A program made the translations under genes and the position numbers. Positions 20,029 to 32,798 of a stretch of DNA of 64,000 nucleotides are shown piece by piece (the first letter of the stretch is position 1; each line of letters begins with the position of its first letter). Source of the DNA: Echria macrotheca (taxonomy: Eukaryota > Ascomycota > Sordariomycetes > Sordariales > Schizotheciaceae); contig MU839846.1 of NCBI GenBank assembly GCA_030411725.1, forward strand, positions 186,001 to 250,000, read 5' to 3'. The notes beneath the pieces were generated by a model. It was not told where the DNA came from and ran no database searches. It saw nothing but the letters and a program-made list of their open reading frames with translations.

Positions 20029-23000
20029 TTAGTCGCCCTCATGCACCGGCAAGTTGGCCCCGGGATGCTTCTTGTTGTAGTACTTGTACGCATCGTTGAG
20101 CATGAACTCGTCGAGCTCGACGCCCTTCAAGGCAAAGTACTTATTGAGATGGCCAACAAGAAAGTCGAGATCCGACGGGCTGAGATGCAAGTCTTGCGCC
20201 AGCTTGCCCTTCTGGAAGACGCCCGAGCCCGCGTCGTCGAAGAAGAACGACGTGACGTCCATCTCCCACAGGTCGTAGGGCGACGGATCCTCGCGGAAGC
20301 TCCGCTCCAGCTCCTGGTACTCGCCCCAGCAGAACGCCTTCCAGGCAGCAAAGGCCGCGGGCCGAGCGTGCCGGAAGGGAGCCGCCGGGTTGGGACTGGG
20401 AACCGGGGTGAGGTGCTTAGAGATCGCGTTGATCACGTCGTAGATGCCGTCCCGCAGCACGATGGGGAAGTACTTCTTCTTTGGTCTTCGCGGCGTGCCG
20501 TTGGACCTGAGTCGGTAGATCTCCGGTGCTTGTGCTTGCGGGGCGGGGGCGGGTGCAGGAGGGTGACCAGCGGCCTTTCCAGCGTTCGAGTCTCCGGGTC
20601 CGATATTGCCATTGGGGATTGTCGGAGCAGCCACTGGCGCAGCGGCCGCCGGCTTTGACTGGGTCGCGACCGGCGGTGCTGGCAGTGGTGCAGGTGGGAG
20701 TGGCGGCGCAGTCAAGGAAGCAGACTGCGCGATGGACGGCGGAACAAAAACGGGAGCTGGGGGAACCGGGGGACCAGTTGGTTTCTGGGTCAGCTTGGTC
20801 GCCGGACCACCACCAGTGAGTATTGTCGGGGAAGTAGAAGTCTTCCCTTGGACTGGCAGTGGAGCAGGAGCAGAAACAGAAGCAGGAGCAGGAGGGAGGA
20901 CAGGCTGCGGCTGCTTCTGAGACTGAGGCTGCTTAGTCGCGATTCCAGGACCATCAGAGGACATTGACAGGGAGGCAATCGCGTCCACAAGGTCTGATGG
21001 TGCTGCAGCAGCAGGAACAGGAGCAGGTGCAGGAGGAGCAGGAGCGAAGACAAGCTTCGGCTGCGGCTTCGGCTGCGGCTTTGGCTGAGGCTGCGCCTGA
21101 GGCTGTTGCTGCGGCAGGGACTGGGAAGCGACGGGAGGGGCGACGGGGGGAGCGACGGAAAGCTGAGCCAGGAGTGCTGCGACAGCTCCAACCTGCGACG
21201 GCGGTGCTGGTACTGGGACCGCCGGATTGATCGGACCAGAGGCCGACAACCCAATGGGACCAGGAGCAGCGACGGCCACCGGGGCAGGAGGAGGCTGCCA
21301 AGGCGGAGCTGGGTCTACGTCAATCGGCTCAGGGTCCGAATTGCCGTAGACGAAGGAGAGCAGCTCCTGCACAGCAGACTGTAGAGACATTGGTTAGTCG
21401 GAAGGAAGCAGTGAGAGGCTAAGAAGAAGAAACTTACCACACCAACTGGCGGGGGAACGCTTGGGGATAGACTGTCATCTAATGCCGGAGCATCGACCAT
21501 CTCCACGTCGCGTTCATCGATTTCCATAGGCTGGGCCGCAGGAAGTTCGACTACTGAGACGCTTTCTACCACCGGCGGCAGCCAAAGCTGAACTGACGGT
21601 GGAGGGAAATGGACTGTCTCGGAGGGCGGCGGCGCGGGAGCAGGGACCACCACTACCTCTTCGACGTGATGCTGCTGCTGAGCAGCGGCCGACATTAGCG
21701 CAGCACGATGGCATGACTCAAGCTCTTGAAGACGGGCCTGGTGGCGAGCGGCTTCTTCGATCGCAAGGCGATGCAGGGGCAGCAGCATCGGTGACCCCCG
21801 GTTAGCCTCCTGGAGAGTTGCCCCTCCACTTGGCCGGCGACGGGTTAACTTCAGCGCGTTCAAGGCCCGCTGCGTGTTTGACAACACGGGCTGGCGGAAC
21901 TTGACCGGCTTACAGTCACGGAAGTGCCGCGAGGACTGCACCTTGCGGCGAGCGAACAGTTTGTTTTCTGTAGGTGGCTGTCAGCGGATGATGGCTTTTG
22001 TGGGATGTCAATGGGGAAAAGACTTACCGGGCCGAGACACCGGACACAAACTGCGCGAGCGGGGATCCTCGAGCCATGCCGCGTACCATCTACGCTGCTC
22101 CTTGTGCTCTTCGATCTTGTCTTCCAGGTTGACAAGCTCCCATTGTTCGTCGGTGAGGCTCTGCCGAAGAGTGGCCAGAACCTCGTTGTTTTTCTGAACA
22201 AGGGAGGGGAGAACATCGAGTTGAGCACGCAGCCAGATCAGTCGCGCGTTCTTTTGATGCCCTGGGATGGTCAGCATCGTAGAAGAGGATGATGAAGTGT
22301 TGGACACTGGTGAACAGTGTTGACTCGTCATGGAAAGAGAGGAGATAGACAAGAACTCGGAACGACGACGCTGGAGCAGCGGGATCGCGACAAATGAGAG
22401 AAGATTTCATCCATTGATGCTCTCCTAGGAGACCCGTCGGACGCGGGAGAGTGGTAAAGGAAAGGGAAGGGATATATACGAGAAAAAGGACAAGACTTAC
22501 AGAGTTTCGAAAGGAGAGAGGGTTCGATCCACTTTGTCTTCGGCAGAACTTGGGCAAACATGCGCGGGCATCCGCGAGGCTGGTAAAACTTGCCGTCCAG
22601 ATAACCTAGAGCGAGCTCGTCGTACTGCCTCGAGATGTCGCGAAGTTGCCTGTTCAAACGGTGGATATCGTCGAACTGGGCATCAAGTTCGACCCGCCAC
22701 TTGACACAATCTCCCTCCATGGCAGAAAGCCCCTCCTCAAAGAGGAAGAGATCCACCAAGGAAGCGAAGTGCCCTACGCAGCGAGCCCCGATGAACAAGA
22801 TGCCAGTCGAGACACCCACCAGGAACCGAGAGAGCCAGAGGAGGGAACCGAGGGCGGGGTGTGGCGCAATTGCCCCGGTCGGAAGCGGAGAGAAGAGGAA
22901 GGGGACAGGGAAAGGGAGGAGGGCGGAGAGGAGGAGGGTGCTGAGCTCCAGCACGAAGGCGAGAGCGAGGAGATTGCCGTACTGCTCGAGCAGTGCCAGC

Positions 23001-23119
23001 GCAAAGTTGACTCCGGTAACCATTGATCCAGGACCGAGGTCCGGACCGCTGGAAAACCAGACGAGGCAGCCTGCGAGGGCGACTGCAAGAGCAGCAGAGA
23101 GCAAGGCGTGGGTCTGCAT
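20029..23119 (-). CDS. unrecognised membrane-anchored, proline-rich fungal protein
   Basis: Four exons (22501-23119, 22028-22261, 21438-21967, 20029-21378) join in frame to 910 residues. The first intron is long (239 nt) and the others are 59-60 nt. I do not recognise the family. Hydrophobic segments at about residues 6-22, 40-75 and 92-116 suggest a signal anchor and two or three membrane helices. Two helical, charged stretches follow (about 145-170 and 215-275, the latter with LEDKIEEHKEQRRWY) and look like coiled coil. Residues ~480-760 are a Pro/Ala/Gln-rich linker with PQPKPQPKPQPK. A compact, more conserved-looking C-terminal domain (about 765-910) contains WKAFCWGEYQELERSF and LDEFMLNDAYKYYNKKH. 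A membrane tether with a cytosolic C-terminal domain is an inference. The first exon is the least certain. Confidence 0.65.
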
Positions 23120-26100
23120 CCTTGATGCAAGCAGTATGCGACAGAGTGTGTAAACGGTTTACGATCGAGATCGAGAACTGAATGCGCGCGCTGTCTGGTA
23201 CTGGGACCTGGAGAAGAAAAGAAGAGGAAGAGAAGGAGGGGCGGCCAAAAAATTATTAAGTACCTGCGCAGCGCTGCGCAGCGGGTCCTGCGAAAAATTG
23301 GCAACGACAACCAAAGTTTCCGCGGCGACAACAGTGACGATGCGGGTCTACGGGGGTCTACGCGGATCCCCCAACTGCCAGCAATCCCCAATGCAGCTGG
23401 TATTCGCCCTCCAGCTGGCAGCCCGTCAGCCCGGGAGGCCAGCCATGTGAGCCATGTTCATGGGAGATGATGGATATCCATGGTGGTGGTGATGATTTCT
23501 GGTGGTGAGGGTATCTAACGCTATATAGACGTTTCCATGAGTATAACTAAGCATCTGGCTGCAGATATTCACTCTCTGGCTATCTGGTTGTGCCTCCTGC
23601 CATGGTAGTTGCCCTTGTGGTGCTTTGTATGTATGTCCAGATGATATATATATTTCGTTTTGTCCTTCTCATGATAAATGAAAGATCTCTTGAACTTTAT
23701 AAGGCATTCTGATGACAGAAATACAAGTACCTTTGTCCAGAGGTGATGTTTGTTTGTCCATGGCTTGAGGTTTGGTACTTGCCTGCTTAGTACCTGCTTG
23801 TTGCCTGGTGTCCCTCCAACACAGGCAGAGAATGGGCGCCTGAGGTTGATAGAATCAAATCAAAGGATAACTCCAATATTGTTGATGCTGGAGCCCTGGA
23901 GCTGCCCTAGGATAGCTCGAGAATGGCTGGCCAGCTTGAGGAGCACCCCCACGGCGGTGATGTACTGTGGCGCCTCCAGAGTCCTATTGACGTTATCCGT
24001 ATCACAATAACCTCGCGCTCGTCGCTGTTGCGTTCGCGGGCAGCCCAAGCATTCAAGCGCGTTGAGGTCCTCCGCCACCGGAAAGCGCGAGATCGCAATC
24101 GAAAACAAACCGCCGCGTGGCGAGATAGAAATAAGATTTAATAAATGAACCAGATCTAGAGTATTCTACGTGAAGAATTGACTTCATCCTGGGCGCGGTG
24201 ATGGATGGCTGCGAGCTGTCCGTCGCGCGTGCCGCCGGTTGCCCACCACACATCAATTTCCGCGATGCCTCAATTTTGGCGGTAGACGCGTCTCCAGATC
24301 CTGAAAGGCTGGACGCTCTTGGAAGGGACGGAATGATCTGGACGAGATGGTATTGGTGATACGGACACTAGACTAGGTACACGTGGGCAGGAATTCAAGG
24401 AGACAGCTTGCCATATTGATCCCCTCGACTCCAGACCCTTCTCGAGATCATCGCGGATACGACCGTTGAGTTCTCCCTGGGCAAGAACACCACGACTGGA
24501 TATTAGATCTAGAAGAACTTAATTTGGTGGGGCGAGCAACACCACAAGTGCCCTGCGCAATCAATATTGATGGGTATCAAACCCATACAGAGTCACGACG
24601 CGCAAATAAAAACACAAAGCTTCACCAGATGTCTGTTTGTACTACGCTTATTACGCAGGTGGCCGTGTTTGACAGATGCCATGTACCTGGTAGGTAGGCA
24701 CGAAATCCACCAGGAAGCGGTGGGCATGATCATGGGCTTCAAGCGGCTTCAAGCAGCTTCAAGCTCAGTCACGGTGGTAGATCAACGGTATTCAATATTG
24801 AGAGCCTCCTCTTCTACGACCAGCTATCTCCAGGCAGCTTTTCAAACGGCCTGACAATATGACATCCAGTAGCCCCGAGTCAAATTGCTTTTCATGACGT
24901 GTATTGTGGGCAGAACAAACATCCCCTTGATTGTTGTCCCGCCCGCTCGCCTCTCCGGCTTTGCTATTCGTTTGCTCGACAGTCCACATAGGAAAGCGCA
25001 ACCTCATACTCCGCGCTAGCTATCTTGATGGAACAAGGCCTTCAAATGCGGAAGAGATCCTTGCGACCATAAAACTCCATCGGCAATATCTTGACTCAAC
25101 AACCACAAGGGGCTGGTAGAAGGTACGGGGAGCGCCCTCGACCTTCGAGATGACATGAGGCTTCCGAACCCCGATTCCGAACCTGGAACAGGCCTGGAGC
25201 TGGGGTCGAAGCGACAGGGAAATTCTCAGGACAAAGAAACGCGGCGGGCCGGATCGGTATACCGTAGCTTCATCGCGCGGTTCGGGGAACGGTCATGAAG
25301 GGAACCTGAAGGAACCAATGGAGGTCTGTAACGAGAAACGTTAGCGATTCCTGATCTCAAAAGTTGCGCGCAAAGGGGCATCTGGGGAGACAAAATAATA
25401 GAAGACATGGAGAGAATACTCAACGAAAAACGCCAACCGTCCCTGCAACTATGTTGGACGAAATGACCACCTTGGGAAGAGGAAAGAACCTGAACCTGAA
25501 TGAGTTTCTGGGACACCAGACATCAAAATCGAAAACTTCGCCGCCTCAGTCTGCCGCTCAAAACACCAACCTGCTAGCCAGGTATCAAACTCAACGCCTC
25601 GATACCTTAGGTATTCGCCAATCAAGCCATCCAGGCTGCGTCCTGCACACTCAAAAAAAATCGAAACCCACGAGACAGTAATCGTATGGATCGGCCTTAA
25701 AACCCAGGTATGTCCCCGGCCTGAGCCCAGCCAAGGTGTCCCCGTCCCGCGTCCCGTCAGACAGAAGTTCGGATGAAAAACAACACAACATAACGAACCA
25801 CGCGAAAATCAGGGACGCGTCCAGCGAAGCTTCGAAAGAGGTCGCGTTTAAACACCATACAGCGGTCTTGTAAAGAGACCAAGACAAATCACCCGCACAT
25901 GAAAAGAGACGCCGCGGCGCCCACCCTGGCTAGGTAAGAACCGTGTCATGTCACGATCTCTTGGGTAAGAGAGGTATTCCCTGCGAGCTATCGATCACAA
26001 CTGGAGACCGCAAAGCAATGGCGTCCGACTATGTGCGTAGCTATGCCTGTACCGCCTTGGGTGGAGCTGCACTGTTCTACATGTAGGTGCTCTCTGCATG

Positions 26101-26591
26101 GTACGGGGGAAAACTTGTTGGGTAGGGTCGATGGGGGAGGTTTGGTAACTTCAAGGATATTGGTCATCTCGATCCCCATAAACATCTGCAGTCAAACTTC
26201 CTTACACTCTAAACCATGCAAATCACGGCATCTTGTTCCCAAAAAGACCGTGGATGTGCATTATGTATATAACTCGCATCGAAAGCGCATGCTCGGCCCC
26301 ATGGATTAAGCGGCCGGCCTTCCTCTAGCCGGTCGTGATAATCCCGGCAGGGTCGTCAACCCTCGCCCACTCCTCGCTGCAGCAAGAACGCTCGATAAAA
26401 AAGCTAATCATGTCCCATACTTATCAGTCAAGCCCTAGAGATACTCTACCAACGTGTGTTCGGCCAAATCCGCTCCTACAAAAACAGCCCGCAACTCAAC
26501 ACCATGTCCCCCCCTTTCCCGCGACACCAAAATGCACCCCACGCAGTCGTCAGTCATAAGATAGCAAAAACAAAGCCTGCGCCCCGTCACA
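23120..26591. other. 3.5-kb intergenic region, no gene seen
   Basis: Promoter side of the gene at 23119, then non-coding DNA. It contains an 18-bp palindrome at 23264-23281 and a CTTCAAGC-type short repeat at about 24738-24762. No open frame exceeds about 105 codons and none shows motifs or sensible splice partners. Confidence 0.45.
23264..23281. repeat. perfect 18-bp palindrome
   Basis: CTGCGCAGCGCTGCGCAG equals its own reverse complement and lies about 145 bp upstream of the start codon at 23119. It could be a protein-binding site or chance in GC-rich DNA. Confidence 0.6.
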
Positions 26592-29198
26592 TCACTCGCC
26601 ATAGGTAGGCATCGCCACGGTAATCGACGGGTCCTCGTCTTCCTTCTTCCCAGAGTCCGACATGAACGAGCTGTTTTGACCATTCTCGCCAACACCGTTC
26701 CCGGCGACAAGACGATACTCACCATCGTCAACACGCTCAATGATGCCCTCATCCAGAGCCCACTTGGCTAGCAGCCGGTCCACACCGAGTCGGGGCGCCT
26801 CGCCTCGTTCCATGTGTCGTCCGACATGCTCCGTCCACTCGTCCCAGGATCCAGCGCCCTCAAACACTGTCTGACAGTCCTGCTTTGGACATGCCGACCG
26901 CTGCGGTGGTTGTCTCCGGATCACAAGACACGACGTCTGCATGTCTTTCACATGGGAGTCCCACTCAGTTTGCAGTTTTCCGTCACTCTTGTTCAAGGCT
27001 TTCTTGATTGCAAAGGGGGCGTGCATCCTTCGTAGATGTTGGGTAAAGAGGTCCTTCCGATTGAACTCATTCCCCTTGCCGTCAGCGGTACTCGACGGAC
27101 AAGATGAGCACCGGTAATACGTCAGACACAAATGCTGCGAAGCAATGTGTCGCTTCCATTCATTCTTGGAACCGAAGGTGCTAATGCATCCCGCGAACGA
27201 AAAAGCACACGGGAAAGGTCGTGTGTGTGCTGCGGCGATATGCTTGCGGAGCGACGACGAATCCTTAAAGGGTGCGTGGCTGCAATGAGTGCATCGGGTC
27301 TCCTGTCTGGGCGTCTGCTTTTGCAGGGGTTTCCTCGCCCTCGGTTTGCTGGTCGGCGTGCCGAATTTGCCAGCGTAGTGGATCTCGTCAATGGTGGACT
27401 CGTTTGGTTCGGGCGACGAGCCCGGATCACCTGCATGTCTCACGGCGATGCTGTCGCCCACCCTGGTGGCTTGACGGTCGATGGTCGGGGATCCCTCACC
27501 GCTTACAGTCCGGACATGGCTGAGAGCCTTGAGCTGCTCCGCCGCCTCCTTCATCTCGGCCGAATCCTCCACCTCGTCCTTCGGTTTGACGTCGGATGGC
27601 TTCGAGCCCTCCGGAATTGGAGCTCCAGCCTTGGGTGCTGTTCGCGCTGGCTGGTTCTCGTCGCGCCTGGGTCCATCCTGCGGCAGAGGTTGGCGCCGTT
27701 GGGCCGTAGGGGCCACTGCCTCCTGAGTTCCGTTCACTTCGGGCTTCGGTGGCGGCGGCGGCGGCAGATCTTTGGCAGCAGCCTTCACGAGACGCTGATA
27801 CAAGTGTGTCATGTTGTTGGAGTTAATGTGGCCCAGGAAACAGCATACTTTATCGTGCTGGACGACACTCCAGATGGAGTGCGGCATCGAGATCAGGAGC
27901 ATGGTGGGCGGGCCCAAGAACATTCCCTCGACGGTGATCTTGGAGGCCATCGGCGGCTTGATCTGCAGCCACTGGCTGAAGAAGGCCATGTCGGGGCTCG
28001 CATCGCCGACAAATGTCGTGCAGACAAGTATTCTCGGCTCATCGAACATGAGGCTCGTGACCTCCTCTGGGTTCAACGGTCGATCCTCGGGATCGGCTTT
28101 CCATGACGACTGAGCTTCGGTTTCGGTCGTTTGCGGAGGAGACTGCAAGTGTGCCCCCTTGGGTTCCAGCGGAGCAAGAATGATACCGGGGCCTTTAGAC
28201 GGCGTCAAGGTGAAGAAAACAGGCGTCCGCTCAGGAGCGGCCTTGACGGTCCCGTTGGGCAGTTTGGCGAGGGCATTGTCCTGTTGCTGCTTTTGCGCGA
28301 CAACTTCGTCAAACAGCCTCTGGACGTTGAACGGCCGGCCCGTGCTCAGCCTGTGAAGGGACTCGGCCAGACAGGCGGTGAAGGAGCGCGATCCCGGCTC
28401 CAACACGCTTTGGTCTGGAGTGTAGGCAGCAATGGCTTGTTTGGCGCCGTGTCTTCCCGCCACGGGTGCATCCCGAAACGCGCAAGAGTCAATCAGCAGC
28501 AAAATTTCGGACTGTGCATCCTCAAAAAGGCATCGCACACCGTCCCACTTGAGTTTTGCCGCATCTTCACGTGTGTTGCTGGGGAGGAGCAAGGTCAGTC
28601 GTCGTTACGGAGAGAACTCCCAATCGCACTCACCTCGCCCAGTACAGTTGGCCATCGGATCCGACGTATCCGTGGCCCGCGTAGTATATAATCAGGAGGT
28701 GGTCAAGACTAGCATTTTCCAGGAAGGAAGCAATCTGGACTCCGAGCTTGATGCTGGGGTTGGGCACAGTCGGTATGGTCCACCTGGCGGTGTGGTAGTT
28801 GTAGCGCTCCTGGAACACCTTCTCCAGGGTCAACATGTCCGCCTCGACCGATGTGTCCTCCTCCCAGCGAAGCATCTGGACCGACACGCTGGTATGTTGG
28901 GATTTCAGCCCCCGCTGGTAGATGTGCATACACGCATCTTGCAGATGCCGGGCGAATGCCTCGAAGTCGTGTCGTTCGGGTAGCGGCGCGATAGCCTCCG
29001 GGGCGGGATACGCCTGGGGAGCGACCTGCGATTTGTCAGACTTGGTTGGGTAAACGTACGGGCAGACAAAAAACAAACCTGATCCTGAGCAAACGCCTGC
29101 GCTGCAGGTTGAGGTTGAGGTTGAGGCGCGAGAGCAGGTTGGGTCGGCGGATCGGGAGCTTTGGGAGCCAGCCTCCTACGTTTTGCCTGCGGTTCCAT
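26592..29198 (-). CDS. caspase-like (C14) peptidase with C-terminal C2H2 zinc fingers
   Basis: Three exons (29079-29198, 28634-29025, 26592-28578; introns of 53 and 55 nt) give 832 residues. Residues ~50-260 form a caspase/metacaspase-like domain with a His-Cys dyad: His158 in LLIIYYAGHG and Cys203 in LLLIDSC. QLYWAS, rebuilt across intron 2, lies between them. A long linker rich in Pro, Lys and charged residues follows, with blocks such as RILVCTTFVGDASPDMAFF. From about residue 600 there are C2H2-type fingers: CTHC...H...H, CAFSFAGC...H...H, a longer CSSC...H...H and CPKQDC...H...H. The N-terminus carries a basic AKRRRLAPK stretch that could be a nuclear signal. Caspase-like enzymes with this dyad act in proteolysis linked to regulated cell death. 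The zinc fingers suggest nucleic-acid or protein binding. Activity and substrate are not known. Confidence 0.8.
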
Positions 29199-31200
29199 CG
29201 GGACAAAAAGGCCGCGACGTCAAGCGTCGTCAATCGGTCGGTCGGTCGGCGGCTGACGGCAAAGCCCTGCGCTGTTTCTCAAACAGCACAGCAAAATGTC
29301 CTACCGGTAGTAGGCCGAGGTCGCGGTGCTGGGTGACTCGGAAAACAGCAGAATGAGCAATGCGAATTGCGAGCCCGGGAAGGCGGAAACAAGGCGAATT
29401 GAGCAGGAGGGAGGGCGAGGGAGAACTTGCAGGAGGTAAGGCTCAAATTTAGCCTCGCTCGCTCTCGCCCCGACAAAATAGAAAGCTGCCCGAAATGGCC
29501 AGCCACACGGCAAATACTTCTGTGCCCTAGGATCCAGGTTTGGCCGGGCATCCACAGCACGTAATAGAGCTCTCGGCGTCGGTAAAACTATTGCAGTATA
29601 ACTCTAGATGCTCGATTCAGCATTTCTATCAGTTTTATCCATCCCGAAGCGCGGCTGTTCAAGCACATTCCAAGTCGCCAGCCTGCTCGCCTTGTCCCAT
29701 CTCAGCCTTTTTTGTAGGACGGGGAGGCTGGATGGCTCGAGCCGGGCGGGCAGAAGAGGGGAGGAGCGAGAAGAGGGGGAAGCGGGGCTGAGCAACAGCA
29801 GCCCGGCCAGTGGCAGGCCGCCAAACAATTGACGCACGAGCCAGGTGTGATGAGGGAGCTGGCCTTTTGCTCGGCCTTTTCCTTCCGTGTGCGTGGCAGG
29901 CGCCTTTCTTCAATCGGGCAGCAGGTTTCAGTGCGAATTCCACCCAGACCTTGTCTCCTCGCCATCCCCGCCGCACCCATTGGATTGCTCATGTCGCTGC
30001 CAATTCGCTCGTCCTCTCTGTCTGACAACCCGCCTGCTGCACGTCGACTCGTTGCCTCCGGCCCCAGGACAGCCCAGTCGCCGACGGGCAGTGAGTACGC
30101 GGCATTGCGGCCCCATCAACCCCCTCATCACTGGCCTCCGAAAAAGCCAAGCGATGAGGGCGCGGTGAAAAGATTTAGTGAGCTCTCGTCCCTCGGTGTC
30201 AGCTCACCAAACCCAGCGGCAGAGGCGACTCCTCCCCTCATCGCTGGCGTCCTAGTGCATGCGTCTCTGCCCAACCCTCGTTTTCTGTTGCCGTGCTGCT
30301 CGCTGCTGCTGCCCTTGCGCCGATTCTCGTCGTGCGCCCGTTTTCCACAAAATCTTGCATCCCAAGCCAGAGACCGGTCGCCTCCCGCTCGCCTCGTCCC
30401 TATGACGACAACGAATCAGGCGGGCGGAAGGCCATGCACAAGGCCAGAAATCCGCCCAACGCCGTCGGCCTTTTCCCTCCCATTGGACACGGCCAGCCTT
30501 TTGCAGCTGGGCTGCGCATCTGATTGGCACATGTCAGACGGTCAGCCGGTCAGCCAATCCCGCTCGCTCGTCGAGGAGCACCTAACCTTCCTCAAAGGCT
30601 ACCCTCACGGTTCATGCTGTCGGTCCACCGCCTAATTCTCGCACTCCGGACCCGGTTTGTGCCCCGACCTGTGCCCCCAATGTGGGGACACGGTCCCGAT
30701 ATGAACGAACGTCCTACCCCGCCCCCTCTTTGCAATTGCATCGTGCTGGCCATGATCGCTGCAACTGGTTGCCGATTCCAGGCTTGATGGGGGATGTGGA
30801 TGGGTTTTAAGGTCGATTCTCTGAACCGAGGTGGTGTCCGGTCGGGAATAGCTCAACTCACGCTTGATCGAGTCTCGATGCTGACTGGCTGACTGCTCAG
30901 ACATCGCGCTATTCCAGATCCATGCCTCAAGTCAAAACTCTTGGGTGTTTCATTTCCCCTTGGCCTCAGTACCATCGTGGAAACCAATCGAGCTTGTATA
31001 TGTTAGAGGCCGTGTTCCAGGGTCCATTTCACGAGGAGTAGCGGGCGCCTCGATGCCGAACTCCGCGCTGTGCGTGAGGCCATTACTCACCTTGTCGCTT
31101 CACCGACTCGTAAAGTGGAAGTGTGTAATCCGTAATACGCGGCAGTTCTATATAGAGCGGCCTCCGAAATGTATTTGTGAACCACGGCAGTCAGCGTCCG
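29199..31200. other. 2.0-kb intergenic region, no gene seen
   Basis: Upstream region of the caspase-like gene and downstream region of the MATE gene. A GC-rich open frame of 268 codons on the plus strand (29829-30635) overlaps other long frames, has no motif and no splice logic, so I do not call it. Confidence 0.45.
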
Positions 31201-32798
31201 CTAAACTGGTGTGTCTCGCAGCAGTCCATCTGTCTCTGCTGAGTCGATTCCGCCATGGCCCCCTATCCCCCCTGCTTCCAACCGGTCCATTGCGCGTTTG
31301 ACCTCCCCATCCCAGTTACTCATGCCGACAATCACCCATTCGAGGGCGCCGACGAGATACAACGCGACGCACTGCCCGACCCAGAGACCCTCGAGGCCCC
31401 AACCGTGGAAAGCAAGATAGATACCACCTGGCAGCGCACCGCAGTAGTAGCTGACCAAGTTCACCAGGGCGCCGACCCATTGACGGCCCATTCCACGCAG
31501 GGCGCCTCCGCATGAGCCGTTGAGGCCGTCGGCGATCTGGAAGAGGGCCACAAACGGCATGACCTCGGCCACAAGGCGAACAACCCGCTCGTCATCGTTG
31601 AATATTTTCCCAAAGACATCCTTGACGCCCATCAAGACCGATAGGATAATGGCACCGAAGATGGTGCTCAAGATGGCAGCACAGTGTGCAGCCCGAGCAG
31701 CTTCGCCAGGCTTGCGGGCCCCGAGGAGGTTGCCCACCCGGGACGACGCGGCAACCCCTAGCCCAAACGGAATCGTGTTGATAATCTGGTCTGCCGTCAT
31801 GATGACCGACTGGGCGGCGAGAGCGATGGTGCCCAGGCGGCCAGCAGCGAGTGCGACAATCTCGAAAGCCCACCATTCCGTCCCGACATGGATGACTCCT
31901 AGCAAGGCCAGCCGTGCAAACGGGCCCATGTGGGAGAGTGCCCTCCGAGGGGCGAACCCACCCCAGCACTCGCTGCCACGGACGAACACGGCATAGGCGA
32001 CCAGAAGGAAGAAGGAACACCAGTATGAGATGCCAGTTGCAATTGGAGCACCATACAAGCCAAGCCCAAACTTATGGATGAAGAGCCAGTTCAGAAAGGC
32101 GTTCAAAGGAGACGTGATCAGCAGCACGTACGTCCCGGGACGATAGATCTCTGCTCCAAGTCAGCAATACAGCAGCAAGCTACGCCCAGAGATGGCCAAC
32201 CTTGAGCTTGCAGGTACTTCTTCATGGACTCGAACCACAGATAACCCAAACCTCCTGGGATAAGGCACCGCAAGAATACTGCGCTTTGCACGCAGATGTA
32301 CTCCTCCTGGCCAAGGGCTCGAAATAAATGTTCGGAAAAGACCCAGATCACGGCCACCACGGCATAGAATCCCGAGAGGACAACGAGTCCGCGCTGCAAG
32401 AGAACGCCAAGGTCATGCTTGTCGGATGACCCGGTAAAGCTGCTCGAAGCCAGAGTATCCAGGGCTGTCGTGCCGCCGAGAGCGATCAGCCATGCCGTCG
32501 CCATGGCGAACATGTAAGAGAAGGCCGCGGTGGCTAACGCCTCTGGACTCAGGCGACCCACAATAAGTACCGAGACAGTTTGTATCGAGCCTTGGAGTGT
32601 GTAGGCAAGGATTACAGGTATCGCGGCCCGAGTGAGTAGCCACATTTCTGAGAGCCATACTTGATATCGAGGCAGGCCAACCAGTTCCGAAATGCCAATG
32701 GAGGAATGCGATGAAGACGCCGGTTTCGCGAGCAGAGTAGTCCGCTCGTCACTCGGCAAGTCGGGCGCCGCTGTGTCCATAGCCTCGTCATCGGCCAT
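31201..32798 (-). CDS. MATE-family multidrug/toxin efflux transporter
   Basis: Proton- or sodium-coupled exporter of the multi-antimicrobial extrusion family, placed in the plasma or vacuolar membrane. Exons 32201-32798 and 31201-32150 with a 50-nt intron (32151-32200, donor GTTGGC) give 515 residues. A hydrophilic N-terminus (about 55 residues, with a dileucine-like ERTTLL) precedes roughly twelve membrane helices in two halves. Family blocks include PVILAYTLQGSIQTVSVLIVG, ending helix 1 into 2, and the second-half counterpart QSVIMTADQIINTIPFGLG followed by RVGNLLGA. The length is normal for fungal members. The next gene on the same strand is a Zn2Cys6 regulator at 34450-37009, but a regulatory link is only a guess. 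The substrate cannot be told from sequence. Confidence 0.9.

Noticed and set aside
29829..30635. 268-codon plus-strand open frame in the gap before the MATE gene
   Set aside because: Overlapped by other long frames, with no domain, no sensible composition and no splice context.
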